Shown here piece by piece: positions 20,532 to 38,242 of a stretch of 64,000 bases of DNA (position 1 is its first letter; each line of letters begins with the position of its first letter). The notes beneath the pieces were generated by a model. The model did not search any database. It was not told the DNA's origin and saw only the letters and a list, made by a program, of their open reading frames with translations. This DNA comes from Paracentrotus lividus. Lineage: Eukaryota > Echinodermata > Echinoidea > Camarodonta > Echinidae. The DNA is taken from NCBI GenBank assembly GCA_940671915.1, contig CALNVZ010003435.1, positions 13,605,027 to 13,669,026 of the forward strand, in the 5' to 3' direction. Both the position numbers and the translations under genes were made by a program.

Positions 20532-20540
20532 CTATGTATC
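20532..20540. repeat. Target-site duplication of FB-1, right
   Basis: Second direct copy of CTATGTATC, just outside the right inverted end. Confidence 0.7.
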
Positions 20541-20800
20541 ACTATCAACACACTGATGGAAGTCCCACAGTTTTCTATTCAATATCAACATTTTATCATG
20601 ACAATAAAAGTCCACTTAAACTGCATTTTCGAAACCAGCCATATATGCATGCACTCTTGCCTCCAATGATGAGTATTGATCGATTGTGTTTTATAGTCGT
20701 CGTCATGCTCAAAACCACTATTGCATAACACCAATCAATTACAATCACCCCCTAGCAAACCGGCATACAATGATCCAGAGAAACATTGCCCCCCCCCTTT

Positions 20801-20801
20801 T

Positions 20802-20835
<34 letters not shown>

Positions 20836-20870
20836 CTCTCTCCTCTCTCTCTCACTCTCACTCTTCTCTT
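20801..20870. repeat. CT-rich microsatellite
   Basis: Nearly continuous CT repeat after a poly-C run. Open frames across it are low-complexity artefacts. Confidence 0.9.
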
Positions 20871-21300
20871 CTTCTTTTCGTTGTTCTCTTCTTCTCGAGA
20901 TACATTGCTCCTTCAATCATGACGATTCTTGCAGACTTAAAAGAGTTTTATTTCATGCTATCATCAGATTCCGACGAAAGAGCTCATGTTTAATAGACAG
21001 ATAGGAGAATGATGCCTACACTTTTACTGATGCCCTTTCAAATGATAATTGATAACCATTTTTTTTTTTTTTTTTTTTTTTAATGTACCATCATGATGAT
21101 TCCAGTTTCAGTTCCAGTGTCATTGTATTCTCATCCATATAGAGGAAAAAAACATATTTACAAACATTCCAATAGACAAGGTTACATAATTTTCTATTGA
21201 TATATAGATTACAAACATATTTTTTACGTAGTATACAATAAAACAATTTACAATTAAATAAAAGAAAAAAGACAATGTAGCGGATGGAGGATCAGCAAAA

Positions 21301-21303
21301 AGC

Positions 21304-21346
<43 letters not shown>

Positions 21347-21640
21347 CCTACATTGTTTAGAACTATAAAAATGCATGTACATGCGCGTATTCTGGGGGGG
21401 GGGGCTTTACGGGCCCGGCCCCCCGGGGCGCGCAGGGGCGCCGAAAAGAGAAGAGAAAGGGAGAAAAAGGAAAGAAAAAAAAAGGAAGAAGAAAAAAGGA
21501 GGGAAAAAAAGAGAAGGGAAAAAAAAAGGGGGAGAAAAGGGAAAAAAAGGGGAAAAGAGGAAGGAAGAAAAAAAAAAGAGAGAGAGAGAAGAGAGAAAGA
21601 GAGAGGAAGGGGAAAAAAGGAGAGGGAAGGGGGCGCCCTT
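21301..21640. repeat. Poly-T run and G/A-only tract
   Basis: A run of about 34 T (about 21310-21343) is followed, after a GGGCCCGG-rich linker, by roughly 200 bp of almost pure purine (21437-21636). The tract leads directly into the GGCGCC satellite. Confidence 0.85.
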
Positions 21641-22905
21641 AAAAAAATGGGGGCGCCAAATCGACAGTAAACTAAGGGGCGCCAAATCGGCCTTAAACTT
21701 AGGGGCGCCCAATCGACGTTAAAATAGGGGGGGCGCCAAATTGACCTTAAATTTTAGGGGGCGCCAAATCGACAGTAAACTAAGGGGCGCAAAATTGACC
21801 TTAAACTTAGGGGCGCCAAATCGACCTTAAATTTAGGGGCGCGAAATCGACAGTAAACTAAGGGCGCCAAATTGACCTTAAACTTATAGGGGCGCCAAAT
21901 CAACCTTAAATTTAGGGGGGCGCCAAATCGACCTTTAATTTAGGGGGAGGGCGCCAAATCGACAGTAAACTAAGGGGTGCAAAATTGACCTTAAACTTAG
22001 GGGCGCCAAATCGACCTTAAATTTAGGGCGCCAAATCGACAGTAAACTAAGAGGCGCCAAATTGACCTTAAACTTATAGGGTGCCAAATCGACCTTAAAT
22101 TTAGGGGGCGCCAAATCGGGGGAGCCAAATTGAGCTTAAACGTAGGGCGCCAAATTGACCCGAAACTTAGATGGGGGCCGCCAAATTGACCTGAAGCTGT
22201 GGGCGCCTAATTGATATTAAACTTAGGGGCACCGAATCAACCTTAAACTAAGTAAGGGTGCCAATTGAAAAAGGGGAGGGGGAAGGGGCGCCTTAAAAAA
22301 AATTTAGGGGCGCCAAATCGACAGTAAACTAGCAACGCCAATAAACTTAGGGGTGCCGAATTGGGCTTAAACATAAGGGCGCCAAATTGACCTTCAACAT
22401 AGGTGGACGCCAAATCGACCTTAAACTTAGCGGCTCTAAATCGACCTTAAATTTAGGGGCGCCAAATCAAACTTAGAATCAGAGGGGCGCCAAAATGAGC
22501 TTAACGTGGGGGTGCCAAATTGACACGAAACATAGATGGGGGCGCCAAATCGACCTTAAACTTAAGGGCGCTAAATCGACCCTAGATTTAGGAGGGGCAC
22601 AAAATCGACCATAAACCTAGGGGCGCAAAATCGACCTTAAATTTAGGGGGCGCCAAATCGAACTTAAAACCTAGAGGGGCGCCAAAATGATCTTAAACGT
22701 AAGGGCGCCAAATTTAGATCAAATGTAGGGGCACAAAAATGATCTGAAACTTAAGGGGCGTTGAATTGACCTGAGACTTAAGGGCGCTGATTTAACCTGA
22801 AGTTAAGGGGGTGCCAAATCGATCTTAAATTAAAGGACGCAAGATTGAGCTCAAATGTAGGGCACCGAATTGACCTGAGACTTATGGTGCCAAATTTATC
22901 TTAAA
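21640..22905. repeat. GGCGCC satellite array, unit about 27-30 bp
   Basis: About 40 diverged tandem units of the form GGGGCGCCAAATCGACCTTAAACTTA. Variants such as GACAGTAAACTAAG recur at roughly every third or fourth unit in the first third, suggesting a higher-order unit there. Unit divergence rises toward 22900. Related single pieces (GGGGCGCCAAAT) appear near 24268 and, inverted, near 19685. Not a CRISPR array: there are no unique spacers. Confidence 0.9.
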
Positions 22906-23745
22906 TGATTTCAGTAATATATCAAAAAATTTCGGCTCGCGCTTCGCGCTCGCATTATTTAATGAGATATGTATCTTCTTTATAAGCATGGCATTAGAAA
23001 AAGCTTAAAAGGCACTGTTTTCAGGTTGATTCAATAAGATAATATGTATCTTCCTTATATATAAACTTAGCATAAAGACGCTTTAAAAATGCTTTGTTTT
23101 CAGGTTAATATTTTATCAAAATTTTTCGGCTCGCGCTTCGCGCTCGCATTGTTTAATTAGATAAGTATCTTCTTAAAAAACAAAGCATACACACACAAAC
23201 TTTCAATGCAGTGTTTTAGGTTGATCTAAAATTGTCAGCTCGCACTTCGCGCTGACATTGTTTAGTGAGATAACATGTATCTTCCTTATAAACATAGCAT
23301 ATAAACGCTTAAAAATCCACTGTTTTCAGGTTGATAGAATTTATTGTCACAAATTTTCGGCTCGCGCTTCGCGCTCGCATGGTTTAATGCGATAAGTATC
23401 TTCTTAAAAAGCTTAGCACAAAAAAAAATTTCAATGCAGTGTTTTTAGATTGATATATGTAAAATTTTCAGCTCACGCTTCGCGCTCGCATTGTTTAGTG
23501 AGATAATATGTATCTTCTTTATAAACATAGCATAAAAACGCTTAAAAATCCACTGTTTTCAGGTTGATATAATTTATTATCAAAAATTTTCGGCTGGCGC
23601 TTCGCGCTCGCATTGTTTAATGAAATAAGTATTTTCTTTATGAGCATAGCATAAAGAACGCTTAAAATTCAATGTTTTCAGGTTGATATAGCAAAAAATT
23701 TCGGCTCGCGCTTCGCGCTCACATTATTGATTTAATACATTTGCT
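22905..23745. repeat. Satellite with palindromic GCTCGCGCTTCGCGCTCGC core, unit about 115 bp
   Basis: Seven copies of the palindromic core begin near 22934, 23128, 23236, 23359, 23469, 23591 and 23702. The first interval is about 194 bp; the rest alternate near 108-111 and 122 bp, suggesting two unit types. Between cores the text repeats GATAAGTATCTTCTT...AGCATA...CACTGTTTTCAGGTTGATA. Single cores also occur near 19565 (inverted), 24030 and 37350 (inverted). Confidence 0.9.
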
Positions 23746-24216
23746 TGTTCATAAAAACAAAAACAAGATTAAGTTAATTAAGTGTTTATAGGCCTATACA
23801 TTTGTAACAGCCACCCCCACCCCCTGCGCTAAGCTTTCAAACCGCTGATCAAGGGAAATTTGGGTGAAAAAAAATCCGGTCCCCCCCCCCCCCCCTATTG
23901 GCGAATGCTGGATCCGCCCCTGCGTTCATATGATATTCTGATGAAGAGCTAAACAAAATTGATACCCCTATTATTGCTTAGAATTCTTTGCTTTCTGATC
24001 GTAAAGTAGAGGGGGAAAAAATCTGATTGCGCTTCGCGCTCGTATTTAGAAATATTCTTTTTTTTTATCTATAGCGGTAATATCATATACCTAGAAATTC
24101 TTTTCCGTGAACTCACCCTTGGCAAGCATTAAAAAAAAAAAAAAAAAAAATTAAAATAAATTATTATTCAAAATCCTTCAACATACATTAAAGCCGTAGG
24201 CCTATGTTTGTCTGGC

Positions 24217-24247
<31 letters not shown>

Positions 24248-24975
24248 ATATTTTGAAAAGTACACAGGGGCGCCAAATTCACGTCGGGCCCCCCGGGGTG
24301 CGAAATCCTGGATACGCGCCTGGTGTAAACTAACAAAAAACAAAAAAGCTAAAAACAAAACAAACAAACACAAAAAAAAACTTTATGTTTCAAGGAAGAT
24401 AAAGAAGGGGAATTTTTAAGGATTTCTGTAAGTGTTCCACATGACTGGACCCTTATATAATATAGTTCTGGATAAATCATATTTGGTTCAGGGAACATGT
24501 TTTGTTTTTTTTCTTCAGAGTTTCTAGTGTTATATGTATTTATGGTTTTATTTGAGACAAAATAATATCTAAAATAGTGATCATGATCAAAAACCGTTTG
24601 CTACACTTTTGGATGAGACCCACAGCAGATAAGCAAAATGAATAAATTTTCCATTGTGATTTATACGTCAAAACCGAAGTGACAAAGCCAAGATCAAGGC
24701 CTTTTCATTGCCAGAAAATTATTAGCAAATGTTGATGTTGCTGTTTTGTTTTTTGTTGTTTTTTCTACTTTGTTTTGGTTTGTTTGTTTGTTTCGAATAT
24801 AGATCTAGACTTCCAACTCTCGCACTCCAATTTACAATGATCACTTTTAGAATTGCTATTGCAATATTTTCATACACCTGTTACGCAATAATACCAATGC
24901 TTTCCCCAAATTCCTCCGCCGATTCAGCCTTGGTTTCCAACCTGATCGACCGTTGAGCGGAGATGTATTTTGTGC
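23746..24975. other. Intergenic; repeat remnants only
   Basis: Contains ends of the type AATGCTGGATCCGCCCCTG (near 23904) and AAATCCTGGATACGCGCC (near 24304), similar to MITE family M1 ends, and an exceptional run of 27 G at about 24217-24243. No gene recognised. Confidence 0.55.
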
Positions 24976-24977
24976 AA

Positions 24978-25345
24978 GTTGCCATAGTGGCGGTAAATCT
25001 GGACCAATCATTTTGCTTGAACAACGTCTTAACAGGTTGCTAAGGAAGGGAAGGTTATGATTGGTCAATGGCTTGCCTCTGCGAATTGGGGATCGTGTCA
25101 ACAAAACCCATATGCGATATCATATAATATCGTCATTTTTTGTATATTTTTGATGAAATAAATGATCAATCCAGTAAAGAGTAGAATTTATTTTTGATTA
25201 ACTAATTTAACTCAATATTTACATACATTATTTAATCAAAATATTAAAACTTGTACATCAATGAAAAAAATTAAACTGGTGAGATTTGTGAAAGGAAGTT
25301 ACGATCCCTGAAATTTATGAGGTTTGCAAGGGTTGCTAAGGCGGA
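24978..25345 (+). promoter_or_regulatory. Putative promoter region of beta-tubulin B
   Basis: CCAAT at 25014-25018 and an inverted CCAAT (ATTGG) at 25060-25064 lie 45 bp apart. GTTGCC at 24978 and two copies of GGTTGCTAAGG at 25035-25045 and 25331-25341 resemble half sites of the X-box bound by RFX factors, which control ciliary genes in animals. The second lies about 135 bp before the start codon. No TATA box is obvious. Suggestive only. Confidence 0.35.
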
Positions 25346-25476
25346 GGGATATCGATCCAATATTAGCATCATATGCGAAGTAGTTCCAAGTTAACTTCAC
25401 AAACCGGCAAAAACGTGATCATCGAAGGTGCCAATCTGAATTCTTCTCCGACACAACTCGTAACTTATCTATCAAT

Positions 25477-27809
<2,333 letters not shown>

Positions 27810-28278
27810 ACACAGAACACTCATAAATGGACAGATTTATCTGCAACTCCATGGATCATTCTCATTCTGATCTACCAAAGATTCAAAATGCTGGGGTGTC
27901 CATACCTTACCAAAAATATATTTATTTGATATCATAATTATCATATAATGCCAATATTTTTTTTTTTGATGAATTTCACATTATGTGTGCTTAAATTTTT
28001 GGACAAACTTAACATAATACAAATCATTTTTTTTTCACAACTATTTCGATGACAAATAATTAAATAACACAGATTATAATGTATTATTTGTAGTTCAAGA
28101 TTATTATTTATTTAATGAATTATGATTGTGAGAATGTGAAGAGCATTTTGAGTTGTGAGTACAGTTAACCTTGACTGAAAACTAGCAAAAATTACTCATG
28201 AAGCGTACAAAATGATGGAATAAAAAAAGGTTGCTTGAAAAGACCTTTGACGTATGGAAGTGCAATTTAGCCAAGGTT

Positions 28279-28394
28279 GACTGTACTTAATATTTTGTGT
28301 GAATAAGAAAGATGTAAAATGAGTTGTGATCCATTTGACTGTACTTAATATTTTGTGTGAATAAGAAAGATGTAAAATGAGTTGTGATCCATTT
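28279..28394. repeat. 58-bp tandem duplication downstream of tubulin B
   Basis: Two perfect or near-perfect copies (28279-28336 and 28337-28394) lie within the likely 3' UTR. Because they are nearly identical, the event is recent or an assembly artefact. Confidence 0.9.
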
Positions 28395-28775
28395 GAAACT
28401 CTAAAAAGAGTTCTTGCCCTGTAACGGGAAAAAGTTCTGATCAATTGCAAATCGATATTAGCCAATCAGGATCCTTGTTGCACAGACTTCTTGCCTAAAG
28501 ATCTCTACCAATCTGAATGGTCGTTTTCAATTTGCAATTATTTTTTTTTAACAGGGCACTGATGTAATTTGCTTTGGTATTTTTTATTGACTTCGACTGT
28601 TGACTGATTGATTGCCCATGTATAATTTTTTTGTGACTTGTGTGAAGCTAAGTGTGATTATGAAAGAAATGGAATAATCTGAAGTCTAGTGAAAAAGAAA
28701 ATCTTAAAACAAGTGCGAAAAACAATGAGATGGGAGGGTGAACTCAGAGGAGTGTGATGGTGGATTGATGATCTG

Positions 28776-28785
28776 AATAAATAAA
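28776..28785 (+). promoter_or_regulatory. Candidate poly(A) signal of tubulin B
   Basis: Two overlapping AATAAA (28776-28781 and 28780-28785), followed by a T-rich stretch, about 970 bp after the stop codon. The 3' flank up to about 29000 is homologous to the flank of copy C, which fits a long 3' UTR. Confidence 0.45.
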
Positions 28786-29724
28786 TGATATTGTTCTATT
28801 TCATCGAAGAAAAAATCCTTATTTATTCACTGTGTGCGAGTAGAAAAAATGTATGCTCTTTAGATAAAAGTTGTATCGAGAAACCCTAAATGAGAGGAGT
28901 GTTTTCTACCGTAGATGAGGACAAAATCTTGGGAGAAAAACAAATGAAAAGGCGATTGTTGTAGTGCTTGAAAGTGTGATCGTAACCTGCGTTTGAAGAG
29001 GAGTCTTTCCATAACCTAATGGCCTAATCCTAAAATCTTGGGATAAGGGTTAGGGTGTTACGTCATGGGAACTCTTTGAAAAAGTGTAACTTGAAGCAAA
29101 ACAAACAAAAACATTCTCTTTGCACCCCTTACGGTAACCAGGGATGGGGTAAAAAAAAGTTAATAAAATGTTAATCGCGGAAAATCACACCCCCCCCCCC
29201 ACAATAATTTTTTTTTTTTTAATCTTGAATAATTAACTTAAATGCAGCCCCTAATCTCTCCTGGGGTAGTGCCCTTTTTATTTATATTTTTTTATTCTTT
29301 TATTTTATTTTTTATGAATAAATATATGAGTGTCAAGGCCCCATTTACTCGATCTGTCCAATTATTCGATGCATTCTTTTCTCTTCATTTTTCTAAGTTT
29401 TCATTGGCATTTATAAATGAAATTATTGGCTAAATTATGTAAAAACTATTTAGCCTTTTCATCTTTTTCATTCTCTCTTTCTCAGGCTTCTTGGCACAAT
29501 GGTATTAAAAAGAGTACACTAGATTATGACCCCCCCCCACCAAAAAAAAGAAATGAAATAAATAGATAAAAAAATACAATTGAAAAATAGGAGATTAAAC
29601 ATATTCCGAGAGGCTCAATACAAAAACGAAACAATTGTGTAGGGGTTCGGGTCAGATTTTTCAACAAACCTTACTCGTATTTTTTTTTTTTTTTTTTTAA
29701 TGCTGAAATTCACAAGTCAATAAA

Positions 29725-29858
29725 CAGTGGTGGATCAGTGGTGAGGGACGCGCCCCCTGAAAAGCACATTGACTGTGCATGTTAAAATCACAAATTTTGG
29801 CGGCGATCCCATTGAGCCTGGCGCCCCTCCCGTATTTCAAATCATTGATCTGCCACTG
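29725..29858. mobile_element. Short MITE, M1-like ends
   Basis: The left end is CAGTGGTGGATCAGTGG and the right end is the inverse of CAGTGGCAGATCAATGAT, giving imperfect TIRs. The length is 134 bp, with CGCCCCC near both ends. The ends resemble those at 11861 and 40756. No clear target duplication. Confidence 0.55.
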
Positions 29859-29859
29859 A

Positions 29860-31010
29860 TTATTGAACAGCAGCTAGGGGTAATGGACCTTGTACTTTGT
29901 AGGCCTAATTTTGCTTCGAAAATGAGTCCGGGAGGCAACCGAACGGAAAATTTTGCCATTTGAAAAGACATAGCCTATAGGGCTAAAGAGAAAATGTCGA
30001 ACAAAAAAAAAAGAAGAATCAAAGGTGCCTTTTGAAAAGAATTTTCAATGGGTGCCTTTTTAAAAGTTTGGAAATGAGTCTGATCAGTTTGTCATGGATG
30101 AACATCCACTAAATAAATTGTGAGAAATAGTGAACTTAATTTGTTTTATACTATGAAGGGTAACACTATAGATGTGCCAAATGACGGCAAAATATGGTTG
30201 CCATGGATACGTGCTAAAATAGAATCCTTTAAATGATTATGACACGAACATACGAAATATATGCTGACTGCAAAATTTTCTGTCAAGTTTCAGGCACATT
30301 AAAGAGGTTTTTAAGTTTCGAACCGTGATACATACATTATGGACTTGTATGCTCTTTAAAAAAAATGAGCGGAGAAAGGGCACCGCGTGAGGCCCTGCCG
30401 GTCGACATGCCCCCCCCCCCCCCAATTAAATGTGACCGAGTAGCATGAGCATTGTTCTGAATAAATATTTTCATTTTCATTTTCTATCGCAAAATAGAGA
30501 GTTCGGCGAAATGCATCTTCATTCAACGAGGGCATGGATATACAGGGTTGGGTGACATGTCAGGACACCTAACAAAAATGAAGCCTTCTTTCTTTTATTT
30601 GGGGGGGGGGGTGTCTGAGATTAAGCCAATGAAAAATAGTCATCAGTATTCTTTCTTTTATAACATTATCTGACATTTAGCTGAAATAATAATCAAGACG
30701 TTGTTGGTAGGCCTACACGTCACAGTTTTCAAATGGCAGGTTAAAATCGTCTGTCAACACCTTGGTATAGGGCATAACGTGACTGTTATCAGAAACAGAA
30801 AAGGCCTAGGTATAAATTATAGTTTTGTTTTTTTTTAAGTCATAACAAGAATTTTAGAAGTGAAGCAGTTGAAGCCAATGAAACAGAGTCACAATATAAT
30901 GATAATATTCTCTACTTTGGGCAAGGACTTAGTAACTCCTTGCTATGGGTCAGCCGGTGGACTTGGTGATTAATAATATTACTCTAAGTGAATTCTGAGT
31001 TGGTCTACAT
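29860..31010. other. Intergenic between tubulins B and C; no gene recognised
   Basis: AT-rich with poly-C/G runs at about 30411-30423 and 30601-30610. From about 31010 onward the sequence becomes homologous to the region upstream of copy D. Confidence 0.5.
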
Positions 31011-31463
31011 CGCCTTGACAACATACCTGAGGCACACATCTAACGTAATAGCATACAAGACAAGAGCGTCCCGTAACTAAGGGCCCTTCTGAGTAAACTA
31101 TTAAGGATCAATTTTTTTTTAATAGCAGCCAATATCATTTTTATTTTCATTAAAAAAAACGAACAGCCATATTTAGAATTGGTGTTTCTTTTAATGATGT
31201 TCGATTAAACCTCACATAACAAGACAAAAGGCGATATTTTGTTCCAAAGAAAATATAGTTCTCCGCGCAACAATGTTTGCTTGACAACGAAGTAAGTGGT
31301 TCGTCTTGCAAAAAAAGGCAAGGCCTGCGCAGTGATCGTTGTAACTTTAAACTACTACCAAATTGCAAATCGAGGACGAGGCTAGGAAAAGGACGTAGGG
31401 CGCGGCCTAGAACCAAAGTTCATCTTCTTTAAAATTCGAAAAAAAAAGTTACACTTATCAAAC

Positions 31464-34664
<3,201 letters not shown>

Positions 34665-36616
34665 ATACAGAACACTCATAAATGGACAGATTTATCCGCA
34701 ATTACATGGATCATCCCCAGATTTGAAATACTGGGATGTCCATACCTTACCAAAAATATATTTATTCAATATCCCAATTATCGGATAAAATCAGATGATG
34801 CCAAATTTATTTGTTGAATTTCACATTATGTGTGATTAAATTTTTGGACAAATATCTTGAAAGTAGAATCAATTCCTTTCAAAACTATGCCAAGAACAAA
34901 TGATATTAAATAGAATAAAGATAATAATGTATTACTTGTTGTTCAAGATTCATACTTACTGGGTTATAATTGTGAGAGTGTATAATCAGCTGGAGTCAGT
35001 TGGAGATGTAGAAAGTGAGTTGTGATTGTTACAATGAGTATGGTCAACCTTGCCGAGATTGAATCAGTTGGGACTAAAAAAAAAAAGACTTTCGAAGATT
35101 AAAAGTAATTGGAGACGATAACTTTCAAAGACCTCAACTTAGACAATGTTGATTGAACTTTATATTAACCGTAAGATTAGAATAAGAAAGAGTGTATGAA
35201 ATGGAGACATTGTGGAGTGAGTGAGTATTGTAGTGGAAACTCGATAAAAAGTTTTGTGACTGAAATCCTAGATGTATAATATAACAAGCGAAATGTATTT
35301 CTTTGGTCAAAATGAAATCAATTTGGGATTAGAGAGAGGGGAGTGTTTTCTTCCTAGTCGGATGAGGGGGGAAAAGAAAGCTTGTGCTCTGACTGAGAGC
35401 AAGGAAGATAATGGACCCTGTGTTTGAAGCGAGACCTTTCCATAGCCTATACCTAGGCCATATTGCCTTGAAAAGTTGGGACTCTACGCAACTCAAAAAA
35501 TTAAACACAAGTCCTAATTCGTTGAAAAATGAGTTGTGTTTGATTTTTTGAGTTGTGTAGAATCCTGGGCCTGTATTCCATAAACTAAAGCAGTTTGTCT
35601 TAAGTCTAAGTATTTATTCTAAGATTTTGTCCAGGTTTTTTTTTTTTTTTAGCCTTTATTCCAAACACGTTAAGCACTTTGTTTGAGCTCAAAAAGCATT
35701 AAGCAAAAGTCTGCATTTTATTAATATTGTCATGTTTAATTTGTGGTCTCAAACGAGCTTGCCATATAATCAACATCAAAGTTAAGCTACTAGGTAGTAG
35801 GCTTAAAGTTAGGATAAAATTATCTTTTCTTTTTGTAGGCACAACTCCATTTAAGACATTTAACTTAGCCTAAATCTAAGAATGTATGCTTAACTTTCAA
35901 AAATAGGCTAAGATAAAAACTCTTTAAATTAAAACTGAAGTAATTAATTTTAGCAAAATTTTTTTTAATTTTTTTAATGCTAAAGTTCTATGCTTAAGTC
36001 CAACATTTATGGAATACGGACCCAGTATTTATTAAGAGGGGCCCTTTTTAAGATTTTCAACTCTTATCACTATTTCACGCGTTTTCGGAGGGGAAGTGGC
36101 AAAATTACCCCCCCCCCCCCATCACAATGCTTTTGTTCCAGAAAGATGTCAAAACTGCCCCTTATCAAAATTATGTCGGGGAAAATGCAGAGACCACTAC
36201 ATGTATGTATTTCAATAGATTTTCAGGATTTTCGCATAACTATGAGCCCCTAACATAATTATACCACTTTCCCGAGAAATTGAGAACAAGCATATGCATC
36301 TATGCTGAGTGAGGGATGCGAGTTTGGATGGCAACCGAGCTGGAAAATTTTGGTTTGAAAATTTGTTGAAGTTAAAAGACAATATTTGAACTAAAAACTA
36401 AAATATTAGGTATCAAAAGTGACCCTTTTGAAAAAATTTTAATAGGGCCATTTTTGTAGAGGGTCAATTTCAGGTTTTTAAAAAATTGACACTTTTTTTA
36501 AATATTGAATCGGTTGTAGGCCTCAGGGAAGCCTGAAAGTGGCTAAATTAGCCTACTGAGGGCCCCTGCCCCCTGCGCGGCTCCGCTGCTCCTGATTTGA
36601 ATATGTGACCGAGATG
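34665..36616. other. Downstream flank of tubulin C; no second gene
   Basis: Up to about 35470 it is homologous to 27830-29000 after copy B (shared AACACTCATAAATGGACAGA, GGGATGTCCATACC-type and GAGTGTTTTCT words). After that come short repeats and low-complexity DNA. Confidence 0.7.
35477..35570. repeat. Short inverted repeat downstream of tubulin C
   Basis: GGGACTCTACGCAACTCAAAAAATTAAACACAA-like left arm and a matching inverted right arm (TGTGTTTGATTTTTTGAGTT...) separated by about 25 bp. A related hairpin lies downstream of copy D at 44110-44240. Confidence 0.7.
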
Positions 36617-36630
36617 TTTAGAAGCGTATC

Positions 36631-36980
36631 AGGACATCTCCCCCGGAGGACAACTCCCCGGGGACAACTCCCGGAGGACAGCTCCCCGGAGGACAACTCC
36701 CCCGGAGGACAACACCCCCGGAGGACAAATCCCCACAGGACATCTCCCCGCCCGGAGACAGGTCCCCCAAGGACAACTCCCCCGGAGGACATCTCCCCCG
36801 ATGATAACTCCTCGGAGGACAAGTCCCACAGAGGACAACCCCGGAGGACAACTCCCCGGAGGACAACTCCCCCGGAGGACGACTCCCCTGGAGGACGACT
36901 CCCCGGAGACGACTCCCCCGGAGGACAACTCCCCCGCAGCACAAACTACCCCGCAGAACAAGTCCCCCGGAGGACAAACT
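36631..36980 (+). repeat. 16-17 bp minisatellite, left arm of FB-2
   Basis: About 20 units of CCCCCGGAGGACAACT with C-run length and A/G variants (ACAACT, ACATCT, ACGACT). The alternating 15-17 bp unit length makes long but meaningless open frames on both strands. Confidence 0.95.
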
Positions 36981-38242
36981 CAACCATTCCGGAATTAGAT
37001 CCACATGCACTCGTTAATTTTGCTCCATTTGCTTTTTTTGTGTGTTGTGTGTTTGTTTTTTTTTTAACCGAAATAGCCATTCATGGAAATACAAAAATCT
37101 TTGGCAATTTTTGTTTTTTTCCGGCGAAGGGTGTTAAAGTTTGGCAGCTGTAGAGGCGTACTGCTATTGGAACCGAATTTTATCGACAAAAGAGAGAGAG
37201 AGAGAGATATCAACTTCAATCTTAAATCACCATAGGAAGATGATCTGATTAGATATTTAGAGTATGTAGGTCAATGGTCAGGCCCGTAACTAGGATTTTT
37301 GCGGGGGTTCGAAATCTGAAAAAATGAACCTATTGAAGGAATGATTCTTGAGCGCAAAGCGCGAGCCGAAATTTTTGACTAAAATCACCCGAAGCAGTAT
37401 ATTTTTACTTTTATGGTTCTACTTTTGTTGTTGTTATTCTTTTACAAACGGTGACGATCATCTTTCTTTTAGCCCCCCCCCCCCCCCAAAAAAAAAAGAA
37501 GAAAAAAAAAAAAAAAGCATTTTCAAGCGCGAATCGTCAAGTGGAAAATTTTATATCACACTTCTTATACAAAAATATAGGTACATAATCTGATACAAGG
37601 GTTTTGTTTTGTTTTGTTTTGGCTTGTTTCAGCAAATGTTTAGAATTTATAAATGTTTTCATCGGATATGTTGACGGAAATACTGAAAAAATTGGTTGAT
37701 ATACCGAGATGTTTTAATTTTCATCTACTTCTGAAGATATTTTCATACCAACACTAGTTGCAATAACACCCTCTTATGATAGCGATGACACGGCATGAAT
37801 GCAAAGCTGTGCAAGTGCATACTTATGACACACACCATTCAGATATAACAATTGTCTGTAAAATCTTAAACCCAATGACAATGATTGTATTACATTATTA
37901 CTTGAAAAATGACAAAACAAGTGATGATGTTGGAATTGAGTTTTGTGAATTTCTTTTTTTGTAAATAAAAAATTGTGTCTCGTTTTAAACTTTTGCGCCC
38001 ATTCTAATTTGTTTAGGGTGTGATTAATTATTAATGAAAGCTTAATTATCGTGGCTCACCCCCCCCCCCCCGCCCCCTTGCTGAAGACGACTATAGAGAT
38101 ACGTAGGCCAACTCGCCCTTCGTGCTCTTTTCTACTCCTGTAGCTTCATATTTAAGTTCCCCATTTAGCATCCTTCCTTTTTTCAACATTTCTTCATTTC
38201 TGCATTATTAATTTTCCTTTTCTGAGGGTCACATTTCGTTGG

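Noticed and set aside
21284..21722. Lys/Arg/Glu-rich frames over the purine tract and the opposite Phe/Ser-rich frame
   Set aside because: Pure G/A low-complexity DNA; no domain and no gene context.
21640..23745. Regularly spaced repeats as a possible CRISPR array
   Set aside because: Units are contiguous and diverged without unique spacers, and the DNA is eukaryotic.
36553..37153. Proline/serine-rich and glycine-rich frames over the FB-2 left array (and 39225-39720 over the right)
   Set aside because: Tandem minisatellite with open frames on both strands; no conserved domain.
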